A DNA stretch of 64,000 nucleotides from assembly GCA_963662175.1 (NCBI GenBank), contig OY759217.1:48894108-48958107 (forward strand), given 5' to 3'. This document shows, in pieces, positions 21,699 to 32,547 of this stretch. The position numbers and the translations under genes were made by a program. Within the stretch, counting starts at the first letter, position 1. Every line of letters starts with the position of its first letter. The DNA comes from Aradus depressus. Lineage: Eukaryota > Arthropoda > Insecta > Hemiptera > Aradidae. The notes beneath the pieces were generated by a model that saw only the letters and a program-made list of their open reading frames with translations, made no database searches and was not told the origin of the DNA.

Positions 21699-23502
21699 AA
21701 AATAAAATATGTCGGCTAAATGACCATTGGAAGTCACATATTTTATTAGTTTCACTTAACACTTGCTCGTTCACTGAGCATATACACTTAACCAAATACT
21801 CAGGTATCGACCTCATTATCATGCGTGACCAAAACATGATTTTAAATTTCCTTTCGAATCGGCATGGCTTGCCTATGCATGCGTGACCAAAGCATGATTT
21901 TACTTTACGCTGTACTTCTTGGAGTTAACCCTCTCCATTGGCAAATAACGATGATTCTATTTCTAGCATACATTCACTGACTAGTTAAAACATCCAAAAA
22001 AAAGGCCCCACGCCTCGACAATGTTTCAACTGAATTCCCATATACCTAATCCGCTTCAACAAAAATTTGGGTTGACCAAACCCTAACCATATGCCTCCTT
22101 AGGCCTTCGACAGGTATTTACCTTCTGCCGGAACGACGACGAAATATAAAATAGAAAAATAAGCCCACTCAAATCCCATCTCAGTTTCATAAATATATGT
22201 AAATTCCGGCATCCGCATTAATCAAGTAGCGAAACCCTTTCTTCAGTTCAACAGTCAGTTCATGGCATAAAAAAAATAATTAAACAAAATCCCGCCCCTT
22301 TAAATGGATTCTACAAGCATCAATGGAGTGGCCCCTTCTCCGTGTGTACGATAATTAAATATTCAATTCTGGGTATCCCCTCCAGTTTATAATATATCTC
22401 CCCCTTTAGTCATGTATGCTTCGGCACCTTGCCCTAGGATTTCTTAAATAAAATAACAAAATTGACATTTGACCTACCGTGGTCGACACTGCATCATAAT
22501 AAGTAAGGTCCATACCTGAATATATGTTACAAATATATTTACAAGGCTCTCATTGGGTTAACATAGCCCATCATGGTCACTAGATAAAATATGGGTCAAT
22601 GTGACATTTTCAATAGATACACACACGGTCGGATACTAATACAAATATTATTTAAAAATACAAAACAAAACAGACAAATACAATTGGAAGTACATTTACC
22701 ATACCTGACTACCTACAAATATGTGTGCCATCGCCTCGCTGTCATCCTACTCAGATCCGCGTCTCCTAATCAAATTTAAATACGAAGGAATATTCCCATG
22801 GATGGCCAATCCATATACCGTCTGCCCCGTCCTACAATTATGTCAATTTCAAATGAAGCCACAAACCTATCTAAACTAAATTATCCCAACATCATAAACA
22901 AATTGTTAATACTATTTAAAAAAAATAGTCTTACTAAATATATGAACAAAAAATTATCCTAACTTATTATCTAAATTACCTACCTACTATTATAAAAAAA
23001 AATGCCCTATTACTAAATTTATATAAAACAACTAAAACTAACTTATTATCTAAAATTATATCTACAACCTGGCGATTCACTTCGGAATCTTGGAGCTCGA
23101 CTAAGGGGGGTATGCTCGATGTTAAGCCCCAGGGGAGTGCCAGAAAGTCCCCGTCTGCCTTATTCTATTTACAAAAAAAAAAATAACTAAATAATAAATC
23201 CCGTGTCCCCAATAAATGTGTATGTGTGATTCTTTGTGTGTTGTTGTATAATGAGGTGTTGGCCGTTAGTGTAAAATAATAAATAATTCCCAAATAATAA
23301 AAATAGTGTCTGTTTATGTGTGTGTGACTTTGTCTAACTGTTCCTGGGATAGCTGGGGATGGACACCCATAGAGACGTCACAAATCTCTTCCCTGACTCT
23401 AGGGCCGCGATCTCGTCTGCAATAATCGCCCCCCTAACTCGGCTGAAGTAAGATCGTTAATCTCAAAGAGAGCCCTAGCGCTTCTCTAGCCTGCTTGTAA
23501 AT
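21699..23502 (-). other. Non-coding 3' internal region of LTR element
   Basis: 1.8 kb between the second ORF and the polypurine tract with no long frame. It may be the remains of an env-like or untranslated region; nothing could be identified. Confidence 0.5.
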
Positions 23503-24480
23503 TTATCCGCTAATACACGGCTTCTGTAAGATCGTATAAAAGATTCCTCCTTCCGCTATGTCGCTGCCGAGATGTCCTAAAATAAAAATTTGAGGACTTT
23601 CCTTGTCTAAAATCTGATAAGGTCCTTCCCAGAATAGTAATAGTAATATTTCCCTCTTACCGGTGGATATCCGCAGAGATTGTACTAACACCTGATCGCC
23701 AATTTCTAACGTAGTCTGTTGGTGTCGTACCTCAAAGTTTTGTTTCTGTCTTTCGGCCTGTTTTTCTGTAAATTTGTAAGTCTGTTGTTGTAGTCCCGAA
23801 ATGTCAGTTATCCTATTGTCTTTGATGAAGTTCACCTGCGGATGTTCTTCACAAGTGGGGTTGCCATTAGTCGGGTAGCGGATTATGTGGTCATTGTCTG
23901 TCGATATGTCTGTTACTTCGTCCTCGTTTCTAAGTAGGTCAGAAAACTCCTGCATCAGAGATGATATTCTGACGTCGTCTAGGGAAGTTATGTTTTCTTC
24001 ATTGCCTGTCAGTCTGTCTGTGATTTCGTCCTCTTTTATACTTGATGAATTTACGTGATCTGGGGCAGTCATAGTATTGTCGGGGTATGTTTGTTTGTCT
24101 ATGGGCTCTTCCTGCTTAGCAGTGATTGGTAAGGATGTCTTTGCTATTGATTCTACGTTAACTGGTGATCTGATATCAAAAAATTTGTACTCGTAACCTA
24201 ATCCTTGAAGTGGTCTTCTCGTGCTGATAAAAACTGGTTCCAAACGTCCATTACCGTGTCTTCCTAAACCGCTACCTTCTTGGTACCCCTGTAGCTTCAT
24301 CAATGTCAGTCCGTTGTTACAGTCTGTCTTTACCTTTACAGGAGTGGGACATCTATTGTCAACGTTAGTATGTAGGTCAATGTCCCCTGTCAATCTCGTC
24401 ATCATCTCTGTACCAAGCAAACTGCGTATGTCCCCCTTGAATTTAAATTTACCTCCCCCCATAGTTTTAAGTTTGTTCAT
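23503..24480 (-). CDS. LTR element ORF2: G-patch segment fused to integrase tail
   Basis: 325 codons from the ATG, but the frame is open upstream and overlaps the end of gag, so it is probably made as a Gag fusion by -1 frameshifting at 24498-24504. Residues about 60-100 form a G-patch (LMKLQGYQEGSGLGRHGNG, later GLGY), a glycine-rich RNA-binding motif also present near protease in betaretroviruses. The middle is acidic and unassigned. From about residue 240, RQKQNFEVRH and FWEGPYQI match the end of a Gypsy integrase with its GPY/F module. No DTG/DSG protease site, no RT (no YXDD) and no integrase DDE core are present. The join looks like a clean internal deletion. Confidence 0.8.
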   Translation of the reverse strand: MNKLKTMGGGKFKFKGDIRSLLGTEMMTRLTGDIDLHTNVDNRCPTPVKVKTDCNNGLTLMKLQGYQEGSGLGRHGNGRLEPVFISTRRPLQGLGYEYKFFDIRSPVNVESIAKTSLPITAKQEEPIDKQTYPDNTMTAPDHVNSSSIKEDEITDRLTGNEENITSLDDVRISSLMQEFSDLLRNEDEVTDISTDNDHIIRYPTNGNPTCEEHPQVNFIKDNRITDISGLQQQTYKFTEKQAERQKQNFEVRHQQTTLEIGDQVLVQSLRISTGKREILLLLFWEGPYQILDKESPQIFILGHLGSDIAEGGIFYTILQKPCISG

Positions 24481-24494
24481 CCCACTCCTGCTAC

Positions 24495-26123
24495 TTAGTT
24501 TTTTATCAAGTGGTCAACAATTGGTTTCAGGTTGTTAGCCAACTCTCCAAGGGATTGCTTTATTTCTTTCATGTCTGTATTGACATTGTTGTCGGTCACT
24601 ACCTCCATGTTTCTTACGTTAGGTTTCGACTGGTTATCCCTATAATTAGGTGGTCGATTATAATTCTGATTTGAGTCATAGTAATTACGTGGCCGATCGT
24701 AATTTGGATTTGACTCGCGGGAAGGGCCTCGGCTAAATTGATTCCCTCTCTCTTGATTGTAGTGAGAGGTTCCCCGTGCATTCCCAGAATTGTAACGAGG
24801 TAGGTCTTGTTTGGGAAAGTTATTGTTTTTCGGAAGACTATCTGGTCGGTACTGTCTTTCCCCGCCTTTCCAAGAACTATCCTTTAATTTACAATCACGT
24901 CTAATTATGTTAGTACCTATCCTAATTATTTGCTCATGTAGTCTCTCAATAGAGATTATTCCCTGGATCCTAACTGAATTTTCGACCGTCTCTCCATAAT
25001 GTTTGCTTAATAGTTCACATACGTAGCCTTCCGGAATTTTATATGTACTATCCTGGAGTCGTGACACTAATTTTGAAAAATGTTCGCTGGGTGTTTTATC
25101 CATATGATCGGCATAGCCTTGGGTATCAAGTTCCCTACGGACTATAACGTCATATTTCTCCCCGCAGAACCTATCTTTGAACGCATTGACGAATTCATCA
25201 AAAGAGCGGATACTTCCTGACTTTACAAGGAACCAATCCAGACCCTCGCCCTTTAAATGTGACTTTATAAATTCGTTCAGATTATAAAATTCTCCAATGT
25301 GACTATATGCAATTTCTAAATTTGATATGAAATGGTTGGGTAAATCCAACACATTGTTACGGAACGTTACCTTGTTACGTTCGTAATTTTTTATATACGT
25401 ATTTTGGAAAGTGACGTTACTAGGTTGTTCGCGAGCAAAGGTCTGACCTGTATACCAATCCTCATGTTCTTCAGGGATGGGGAACGTCACTTGGTCATTA
25501 TGTTTTGGGGTTGAGACCTGATTTTGACCCGAAACAGTATCTATTCTCTTCGAGATATTGGCGAATCTCTTCTCACAATCGGTACGAAAAAGATTTTGGT
25601 TCGAATTTATTTCCTCGACCTCCTTATCTAAACGTTGTGTTTCTGACATGATCCTACCTGTCATTTCATGATCTAAACGTTGTGTTTCTGACATGATCCT
25701 ACCTGTCATTTCATGATGACAGACATCTACCATGTCCCTAACTTCAGAAACATGTTTGTCATATTTCCCTTCTAAATTATCCTGTCTAGTTCTCAATTCT
25801 CCGGACTCAGATCGTAGAGTGCCCATATCGCGATTAATGGATTCGATATTATTTGCCATTGCCGAAATTTGTTCCTTTATCTCCGAAGTCTGCTGTCCTA
25901 TCTGTTCCTGCATGGCCTTTCCCTGTTGTCCTAGTCCCGAAATCTGTTCCTGCATGTCCGCTTTTAAATCCTTTCCCAAGTTTCCCATCTGTTCCTGCAT
26001 GGCCTTAAACATCGCCTCTAGGTCAAATTTAGGATTTTCTACCGGGGACTCCGGGGGCGTACGGATAGTTTTCCTAGACCGTGTCTGTATCGGCTCTAAG
26101 TCCGACTTCCCTTTCCCTTCCAT
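24495..26123 (-). CDS. gag: LTR element Gag
   Basis: 542-residue structural protein expected to form the particle that packages element RNA. The N-terminal half is a long coiled coil with repeated MQEQIG.LG blocks, and a 15-residue tandem duplication (HEMTGRIMSETQRLD twice). Residues about 245-400 resemble a capsid domain (LEIAYSHIGEFYNLNEFIK, GLDWFLVKSG, FVNAFKDRF). The tail is rich in Arg, Gly, Asn and Tyr (PNYDRPRNYYDSNQNY) and has no CCHC knuckle, so RNA binding may use this tail. The stop TAA follows directly on the heptamer A AAA AAC. The start is the first ATG after the leader. Confidence 0.88.
   Translation of the reverse strand: MEGKGKSDLEPIQTRSRKTIRTPPESPVENPKFDLEAMFKAMQEQMGNLGKDLKADMQEQISGLGQQGKAMQEQIGQQTSEIKEQISAMANNIESINRDMGTLRSESGELRTRQDNLEGKYDKHVSEVRDMVDVCHHEMTGRIMSETQRLDHEMTGRIMSETQRLDKEVEEINSNQNLFRTDCEKRFANISKRIDTVSGQNQVSTPKHNDQVTFPIPEEHEDWYTGQTFAREQPSNVTFQNTYIKNYERNKVTFRNNVLDLPNHFISNLEIAYSHIGEFYNLNEFIKSHLKGEGLDWFLVKSGSIRSFDEFVNAFKDRFCGEKYDVIVRRELDTQGYADHMDKTPSEHFSKLVSRLQDSTYKIPEGYVCELLSKHYGETVENSVRIQGIISIERLHEQIIRIGTNIIRRDCKLKDSSWKGGERQYRPDSLPKNNNFPKQDLPRYNSGNARGTSHYNQERGNQFSRGPSRESNPNYDRPRNYYDSNQNYNRPPNYRDNQSKPNVRNMEVVTDNNVNTDMKEIKQSLGELANNLKPIVDHLIKN
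24498..24504 (-). promoter_or_regulatory. Putative -1 ribosomal frameshift site
   Basis: On minus the last sense codons of gag are ATA AAA AAC followed by TAA. This gives the slippery heptamer A AAA AAC in the zero frame. A -1 slip enters CTA AGT AGC, the open frame of the downstream ORF. The same heptamer serves gag-pro in some retroviruses. The downstream structure was not assessed. Confidence 0.75.
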
Positions 26124-26533
26124 TCTGATAAGAAATATATATCAAAACAATTAAATGAATTATACGGGAGGTCTGGTGCTAACCTAATTTCTATGGTGAC
26201 CTGTCAGATGGCATCACAATACAACAATAATTATAATATGTAAAATAAATGCCTACTAAATCTACATAAAAAAAAAATCAAAAACAAAAAAATAAAATTA
26301 TTTCAATAAATGATGTCATTCATTGTCCCTACCCTCACCCATCCTTCTTCAGTTTTGATTCTAAATACCGACTTTAAGTGAAAATATAACATTGTGGCCT
26401 AATAGGCTGGAATCTACGTTAAAAAGCAAAAAAAAAAAATTTTTTTTTTTTTTAAAAAATTAATTAATTAATAAGGGACCGATTAGTGGGGTTCATTAAT
26501 TATACTAATTGGCATAATTAATAAACAAATCAA

Positions 26534-26551
26534 GTCCCTGTTCGGGCGCCA
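26534..26551 (-). promoter_or_regulatory. Primer binding site for tRNA-Lys
   Basis: On minus TGGCGCCCGAACAGGGAC, the complement of the 3' end of tRNA-Lys(UUU), immediately downstream of the 5' LTR. Confidence 0.93.
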
Positions 26552-27732
26552 ATTATAACCCATTTCCCTCCCTCTCGTGAGTGCAAATCACGTAATTAAT
26601 AAAATAAATAAAATTGAGATCGAAAAATTATTAAAATTGAAAATTATTTAAATCGCGACTTTAATTAAACAATGCCTGAATAGCTGAAAGCACTCCCACG
26701 GGAAGAACGGTTACAAGATCCTAACGGTTAGTTGACATCAGTAATTAACAATAATTAATTACTGTTGTCAACCAGAAGAAGCATGAGTGGGGGGGAATGA
26801 AATGAATCAAACCTATAACTTTAACATATTTATTTTAATGAGAACATATTTACAAAACAACAATTGAATATATATATAATTTGGCCGTGTGTCTGAAGGA
26901 CTGAATTATAACTTAATTACGAGGTACCTCGATACGATATCCATGGCGAATGACGGCGTGATCACCCTTTCTGGACTTCCCGTAGAAATCGTCTATTCAC
27001 ATAGTCCCTGAAGATCTGCGTAGTTTCGAGGGCACACCAGAAGTTACACCCCCACTGACTTTGCACCATCCAAAATCAAAGTGTGTCTCTACGACTAATT
27101 CACATATTCAAACTAAACTTTACAAAAGAAAGTAACGTGGTAATCCACCAAGACATGAGCAAAGAAAGTTAATTTCACATATTCTAACTGATATTACTTA
27201 TAGAAAAGATACGTGGTGATCACCCAAGACATGAACGAAGAAAACTCAATTCACATATTTAAACTCAACTGTACAATATAAAAAGAACGTGGTGACCAGC
27301 CAAGACATGAGCGAAGAATGAGTAAAACGGGGAGTGGCTTCCGATATCCGACCGTGGTAGGGGACAGTTCTCGAGACTTGATTCGTCGTCGGACTCCGCC
27401 CATTTTATTTCCAGCCAATCGCATATTACCAATTAACATCTGCCTCTAGTTGTGTGAAAACCTGGAGTAAGAAAAAAAACCTTTACTGCTTATTCCTTAT
27501 ACACCGGATGTAGACAATTATCTTGGCTTCCTTTCCATTGTGTCTCTATTATTCTTTATTTTCCGCTCCCAGCGATCGCGATTCTCTCGCAGGCATCATT
27601 GGTTCCGAGCATTCTCTTCCAAATGCAATTCTCGTTTATTCAAGACCACACAACCCATACTTTGCTCCTAGCGATCGCGATCCTCTCGTAGACATCGCCA
27701 GTTCTGAGCATTATCTATAGGGTAGACATGCT

Positions 27733-27737
<5 letters not shown>
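26552..27737 (-). repeat. 5' LTR (1186 bp)
   Basis: Direct repeat of 20495-21682, about 6055 bp apart. Visible differences are limited to the first 40 bp on the plus side (for example CGTGTGTGAGTG versus CGTGAGTG). It would hold the element promoter, and the internal stem-loop is duplicated at about 26728-26773. Confidence 0.93.

Positions 27738-27780
<43 letters not shown>
27738..27780. repeat. (AT)n microsatellite, right half
   Basis: Continuation of the tract at 20440-20494. Confidence 0.85.
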
Positions 27781-27783
<3 letters not shown>

Positions 27784-27869
27784 TTTATGTTTGTCAAAGG
27801 GTATTTTATGTGTGGGTTAATCTAGAACTCCCCGAGAGAAATTCCATTTTCTAACCTTAATTTTCTTAA

Positions 27870-28148
27870 GGGCTTTAACTAAGAAATCCTATTGCCTACT
27901 ACCATAGCGCTCATTCATCGCATTGGTGGACATGGGGCCCAGCTCTACTATGAGACTCCTAATTGTTGCCAACCAGGTTGAGTTACCTATGATAGGGATC
28001 TTTAACGAGTACATGACATCATACAGGCTCGAGATCATCGCCTAACGTCACATCCGAAGAACGGCGTGCTTAAGGATTTTTCACCTGCCAGGTAAAATAA
28101 ACCTAAGGGCCTTGAGTTCGATAAAGCATGCATTCTACCGGCGCCATC
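27870..28148 (-). mobile_element. SINE A copy, decayed
   Basis: GGGCTTTAACTA (tail side) through TTTAACGAGTACATGACATC to ACCGGCGCC. The B box is damaged. 27781-27868 before it resembles family C. Confidence 0.65.
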
Positions 28149-28751
28149 TTTCAGAGTATAGCCTAACAACACATAACAAAGACAACGCTTAAGCAAGGAA
28201 GTGATGTTGTTGAAGGATTCGATGTCCGCGAATAAATCATAGATCGGCCAAACAGGGATATTGAACGTAGCTTTAGCATATTAACCGTTTATATAATAAG
28301 GTTATTTTTACCTTAGTAACCTTCATAAGGTTGGCAATACAATAGAATAATCCCATTGTTCTTACCATTCCAATTTGGAAAATATCCTTACCTCTTGACC
28401 GTTACTTCAGTCCTTATACATGAAGGGCTGTAATAACGATACTTTTCAATGTCCTTTTCAATTTTTCCCCTGGTGTACCAAATTCATACCTTAATGAATT
28501 TATAATTAGGACATAAGAGTAAAAAAGAGAAGCAACTGGTCTAATTAAAATATACGAGTAAAAAATTTAATATTAATTAACCATGATATAAACATTTGGG
28601 CGCAAAAAATTAATTAATTTAAAAGAATAATGTATCTGACAATGAGACAGATTTTGTATCGACATTATTATTACTTAAAACCATAGGTGAAATTAATCAT
28701 TATTATTATATACATATAAAGGGGAGAGACAATAGGTTTTTTTTTTTCTCA
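28149..28751. other. AT-rich intron
   Basis: Nothing recognised. Confidence 0.3.
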
Positions 28752-28985
28752 GAGGTAAAAATACCTTGAGCACGCCGTCCTTCGGATAGGACGTTAAGCG
28801 ATGGTTCCGAGCCTGTACAATGCCAGGTACTAATTAAAGACCTTTTTCCTAGTTGAATAAAAATTTAGGGTAGACAAAATGTAGGACTCTCATAGTAGAA
28901 TAGGGCTCCACCAGAGCGACGAAAGGTATACTACAGTAGGCGATAGGACCTCGTTGTTAAAGCCCGGGCATGAGTCGTAAAAACA
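28752..28985 (+). mobile_element. SINE A copy, 5' truncated
   Basis: GAGCACGCCGTCCTTCGGAT through CCCGGGCATGAGTCGTAA. Confidence 0.75.
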
Positions 28986-28989
28986 AACA

Positions 28990-29547
28990 AAATAATACTT
29001 CATTAAAACTATAAACTTTATTATATATCCGAGTATAATAAAAAAATGTAAAAATAAACAAATAAACATAGAACTTACATTGTAACTAATGTTATACAAA
29101 GTAAATAATATATAGTTTGTAGAAAATCATGTAGTATATATATATATTAGTGTGAATATTATTCTACCATTTTTTCTATGCGTTTCTAGAGAAAAAACAC
29201 TTTCTATGCGTAATGTTGCCAGGTTGACGCTCATATCAAGATCCCAACTGTTTGTAGAATGTCACTATGTCAACGGATGCATTTCCTGTTTTCGTCAGTA
29301 AAAGGCTATTGAACACGGATTTACAGCGCAAGTTGCTATTATTAAAGGGGAATAGTGACGTACAGTGACCGACAGATGGCTCTCTACGTCAGTATGGGCA
29401 ATTTGTAATGAAGAACTAGCAGGCTGCCCGGCGTTGCTCGGGTAGTAATTGTAAGTTAGATGATTTGAAAAATATGTTGAAATTTTCAATGATTGAATAG
29501 GTAACGGTACCATTTCAAATACTCGTTAAAAACCCTTCTTAGTAACT
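28990..29547. other. Intron sequence
   Basis: Mostly AT-rich. 29402-29435 (AACTAGCAGGCTGCCCGGCG) recurs in part at 31080 (AACTAGCAGGTTACACGGCC), perhaps a terminal motif of a further element. Confidence 0.3.
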
Positions 29548-29636
29548 AAACCTTGGAGGGCAAAATGTGGGACTTCCACATCAGTGTCGGGCTTATATGC
29601 CCACCAGAACGACGGAAGAGCGCTCTGGTAGGTCGA
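29548..29636 (+). mobile_element. SINE A fragment
   Basis: GGACTTCCACATCAGTGTCGG through AGAGCGCTCTGGTAGG, cut by family D. Confidence 0.55.
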
Positions 29637-29931
29637 TAAATTCATTACATCGGCAGTTATTAGAGTTTTTGTTGCTCCCTCTTAATCCCCCCCCCCCTTT
29701 CTTTTGGTCAATTTGGCTGAAAATTGATAGGTGAGGTCCATATGTGATAAAAAATCGATGCACTCATTCCATAGGGAATAATCGTGCTCACAGACACACA
29801 AACAGACAGACTTGTTTCTTATATTCAGAATCAAGAGGTCGGAAAACTTGAAATTCCGTTGAAATCTCTGCATTGAATGTTTGACCGATTACATAACCTC
29901 CCCTATACTTTGTATAACTAGAGAAGTAAAA
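29637..29931 (+). repeat. Family D repeat, right portion
   Basis: Modules then ACCGATTACATAACCTCCCC and a hairpin ending GAGAAGTAAAAG. The hAT element inserted a few bases further on. Confidence 0.65.
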
Positions 29932-29943
29932 GACGGTGGGAAG

Positions 29944-30665
29944 TAGGGATGTAAAACTATCGATAGTTGACGTTAACTATAGTTTCGATACTATCGATAG
30001 TTTAAGGACTGTATTTCTGGAATCCACTGAATCGAAGGAAGGTTACATTTACTGTTCTAGTAGAGTGTTTCGTTGCTTTGAACTGAAAATTTACTATTCT
30101 TGGAGCGTGCTTTGTTGTTTTGAACTGAAAAATGAGTTGTAAACGGAAGTCCGATGTGTGGAGTTACTTCGATATGGTTGTGGGTCCAAAAAAACTGGCT
30201 AAATGTCATTTGTGCAGTGCCGAATACAGAACTTTCGGGAACACTTCCAATTTGTAGGATCTCTTGTTGAGAAAACATCACAGCGATTAGGGAACGCCTT
30301 GTGCGCACCTACAGATACAGAAGAGAATAGAGGTAGTGGAAGTGGAATTCGTTTTTACTTGAGCTCAACAAAAACATACGAAAGAAACTCTGAGAGGTAT
30401 AGGATGCTCTTAAATCGCATTGTTTCATACATAGCCACTGATTTTCAACCATTTATGCTCTTCACCTTTGACGGTAAATTACACTGTACGATATCTTGTC
30501 TTCCTTAAATTACTCACATAGTACATGAGGTAGAGTGACTTGATGTCACTTCTGCTTAAAAAATATTTCGATAGTGCTATAGATAGTTTCAAAAACCATC
30601 GATAACGTAGATCGTTTAAAACTATCGATACTATCGATATTGCCATCCATAGTTTTACACCCTTA
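29944..30665 (+). mobile_element. hAT transposon deletion derivative with 8-bp target duplication
   Basis: 722 bp bounded by TAGGGATGTAAAA and TTTTACACCCTTA, flanked by GTGGGAAG at 29936-29943 and 30666-30673. An 8-bp duplication and such ends define hAT. Both ends carry TATCGATAG-rich subterminal repeats. Inside is the start of a BED-finger transposase, but the catalytic part is deleted, so it can move only with a helper. Confidence 0.88.
30132..30284 (+). pseudogene. hAT transposase BED zinc-finger fragment
   Basis: From ATG 30132 it reads SDVWSYFDMV then KLAKCHLCSAEYRTFGNTSNL, the N-terminal BED finger that binds element DNA. An in-frame TAG follows SNL, then LLLRKHH completes the finger before another stop. 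The remainder of the transposase is missing. Confidence 0.8.
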
Positions 30666-30673
30666 GTGGGAAG

Positions 30674-31329
30674 CATTTTTTTTTATTCCTCTGATTTCTT
30701 GCTTCATTTTTTTTTCCAAATCCAAGCTTGCTCAAATGGATAACTGACGTTCTCCAGAAGATGTTGCCTGGATAAGAGCTAGGACGGACACGGATGGGAG
30801 AGTGAGGTGTCTGCCTATTTCTGAAACGAGGTGGAAGCAGACTCAGGAAACACACTTCTATTTCTGTCTCTCCCCTTTCGTATACCCTCTAAATATTGAA
30901 CCATGTACCACGGCCAAACAAAACTCAAGCCCGCCCATAAAACAGGTTGTATACACAACTTTTTTTTCAAACTCAAAATGTTTATTTATTTATGTTGAGA
31001 AACAAAAAAAAAATCATCAGAGAGGCAGACAAGATGTTGTTCCACTCTCACTTAAATTTTACTTTTCCACCAATGGGAAGAACTAGCAGGTTACACGGCC
31101 TTCTCTGATGCTGATTATGTGCGAAATCCGGATAAAAGGTATTTTTCAGTGAAATCAGCACAAGGAAATCTTAAAAATCCCAGACAATCGAGAGTTTTAT
31201 TGTTTTTTTAATAACTACAAACGGATAAAGCAAACTTGCAATGTAATTCCACGACTCAAATTATTTATAATGGAAAGTTACGTAAGGGGTCAGATGTTCG
31301 AGCTCAGTTTCACCGAAATTTCAAGTTCA
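30674..31329. other. Intron sequence, unassigned
   Basis: 30760-30860 has higher GC and an acceptor-like site on minus, but no frame I can assign. Confidence 0.3.
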
Positions 31330-31525
31330 CGAAAAAAAAGAAGAAATTCCTGTCTATGTGTGAACACGGAATTTTATATGTATACAGAACCCCATAAGGA
31401 CGACATCTATTGTTTTTCAGCTAAATCAGCCGAAGGGAAGGGGGCATGAGGGGAGGAGGGCGGTTCAACTCAAATACCCTAATAACTGTCGATGTAATGA
31501 ATATATTGACAAGAAATTGAAAGTC
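31330..31525 (-). repeat. Family D repeat, partial
   Basis: CATAAGGACGACATCTATTG, ATCAGCCGAAGGGAAGGG and AACTGTCGATGTAATGAAT on plus. Confidence 0.6.
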
Positions 31526-31761
31526 CATCCGTGTTTAACCAAACTAAACGTAACATGGAGGCACCTCCAATCAGTGTTGCCATCTGTACTTGGAGCAATG
31601 AAATGCAAGCTTCGTCATTTCCTCCTTACGAGGACTGCATCCCCAAGCAGACGACACAACTCCGGATGTGTGAACGAAACCTAAATTGTTTCTACTTCCA
31701 TCTTCTACTTGTTGTTAAATTTCTTCGTAAGGCGTTAACTTATTTAGTAACTGTGTTATTG

Positions 31762-31905
31762 TGACGGGCTTTAACTATGAGGTCATATCACTACCAGAGC
31801 GCTCTTTCGTCGATCTGGTGAACATGAGCCCGACTATACCATGGGGATCCTAAATTGTGCCTACCCTAAGCATAAGGACCTTTAATGAGCACTACCTGAT
31901 ATCGT
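31762..31905 (-). mobile_element. SINE A fragment
   Basis: GGGCTTTAACTATGAGGTCAT through TTTAATGAGCACTACCTGA; the head is missing. Confidence 0.65.
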
Positions 31906-32029
31906 ATTTGTAGTCTTTGTGTTTTCATTTAAAACCAAGGCAGTTCAAAATTTTTTAAATAAATTCGTCCTAATAAATTCCAGATTTTATTCTCTAATGT
32001 AATCGTCCCGAATTAGACACTAATTAGAG

Positions 32030-32165
32030 AAAATTATTCGATGAATCACCAGCAATGTACTTCCCCAACGCTAATTAACTAAGTTTTCGTTGCCTAACTG
32101 AAACCAATCGACAGATTTGGATGAAAATCAACAGGTGTCGGACTTCGGATCCTCACCCTAATTTT
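32030..32165 (+). repeat. Family D left-end fragment
   Basis: TTCGATGAATCACCAGCAATGTACTTCCCC then the GAAACCAATCGAC block. Confidence 0.55.
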
Positions 32166-32547
32166 CGTTTCGAGTTTCGAACATGCCATCTCGATACCTA
32201 GTTCAATATCTCTTTGGTACCTTTCGTTGTTGTTTTCATATGTATCAACGAATGAAATGTATCGTTCACGATTGCGACCGCTCATTCGCTAATAGAACGA
32301 GATCGGAATGTAGTTAGTCATCCTTAGTATAGTATAAATATAGGCATATAGTTAATATAATAAGGGGGAAGCCAAGCGCTTCCAGGGAAGGGATAAAAGC
32401 ACTGAGTGCTTAGGTCCCTAGGTGTAATACACCAGCCCACCATACATATATATATATATATATAGTCATCCTTTGTTTACATATAACTATATAGGTCTAT
32501 AACTTATACTGCTTCATCATTTATATAACAATAATTATACATATATA

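Larger units (their letters stand above)
20495..27737 (-). mobile_element. Gypsy-like LTR retrotransposon with deleted pol
   Basis: 7.2-kb element on minus: 5' LTR 26552-27737, tRNA-Lys primer site 26534-26551, gag 24495-26123, a frameshift-linked second ORF 23503-24480, 1.8 kb of non-coding DNA, polypurine tract 21683-21698 and 3' LTR 20495-21682. Protease, reverse transcriptase, RNase H and the integrase core are absent. The LTRs look identical outside the first 40 bp on the plus side, so insertion was recent. The second ORF joins a G-patch segment to an integrase tail with GPY motif, so this is an internal-deletion derivative needing an autonomous relative. No env was recognised. It lies in the same sense as the host gene. 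Confidence 0.9.

Noticed and set aside
21683..23502. env gene in the LTR element
   Set aside because: No long frame, signal peptide or membrane segment was visible.
32360..32440. rRNA or snRNA-like segment
   Set aside because: The CACTGAGTGCTTAGGTCCC text does not match a conserved core that I know.
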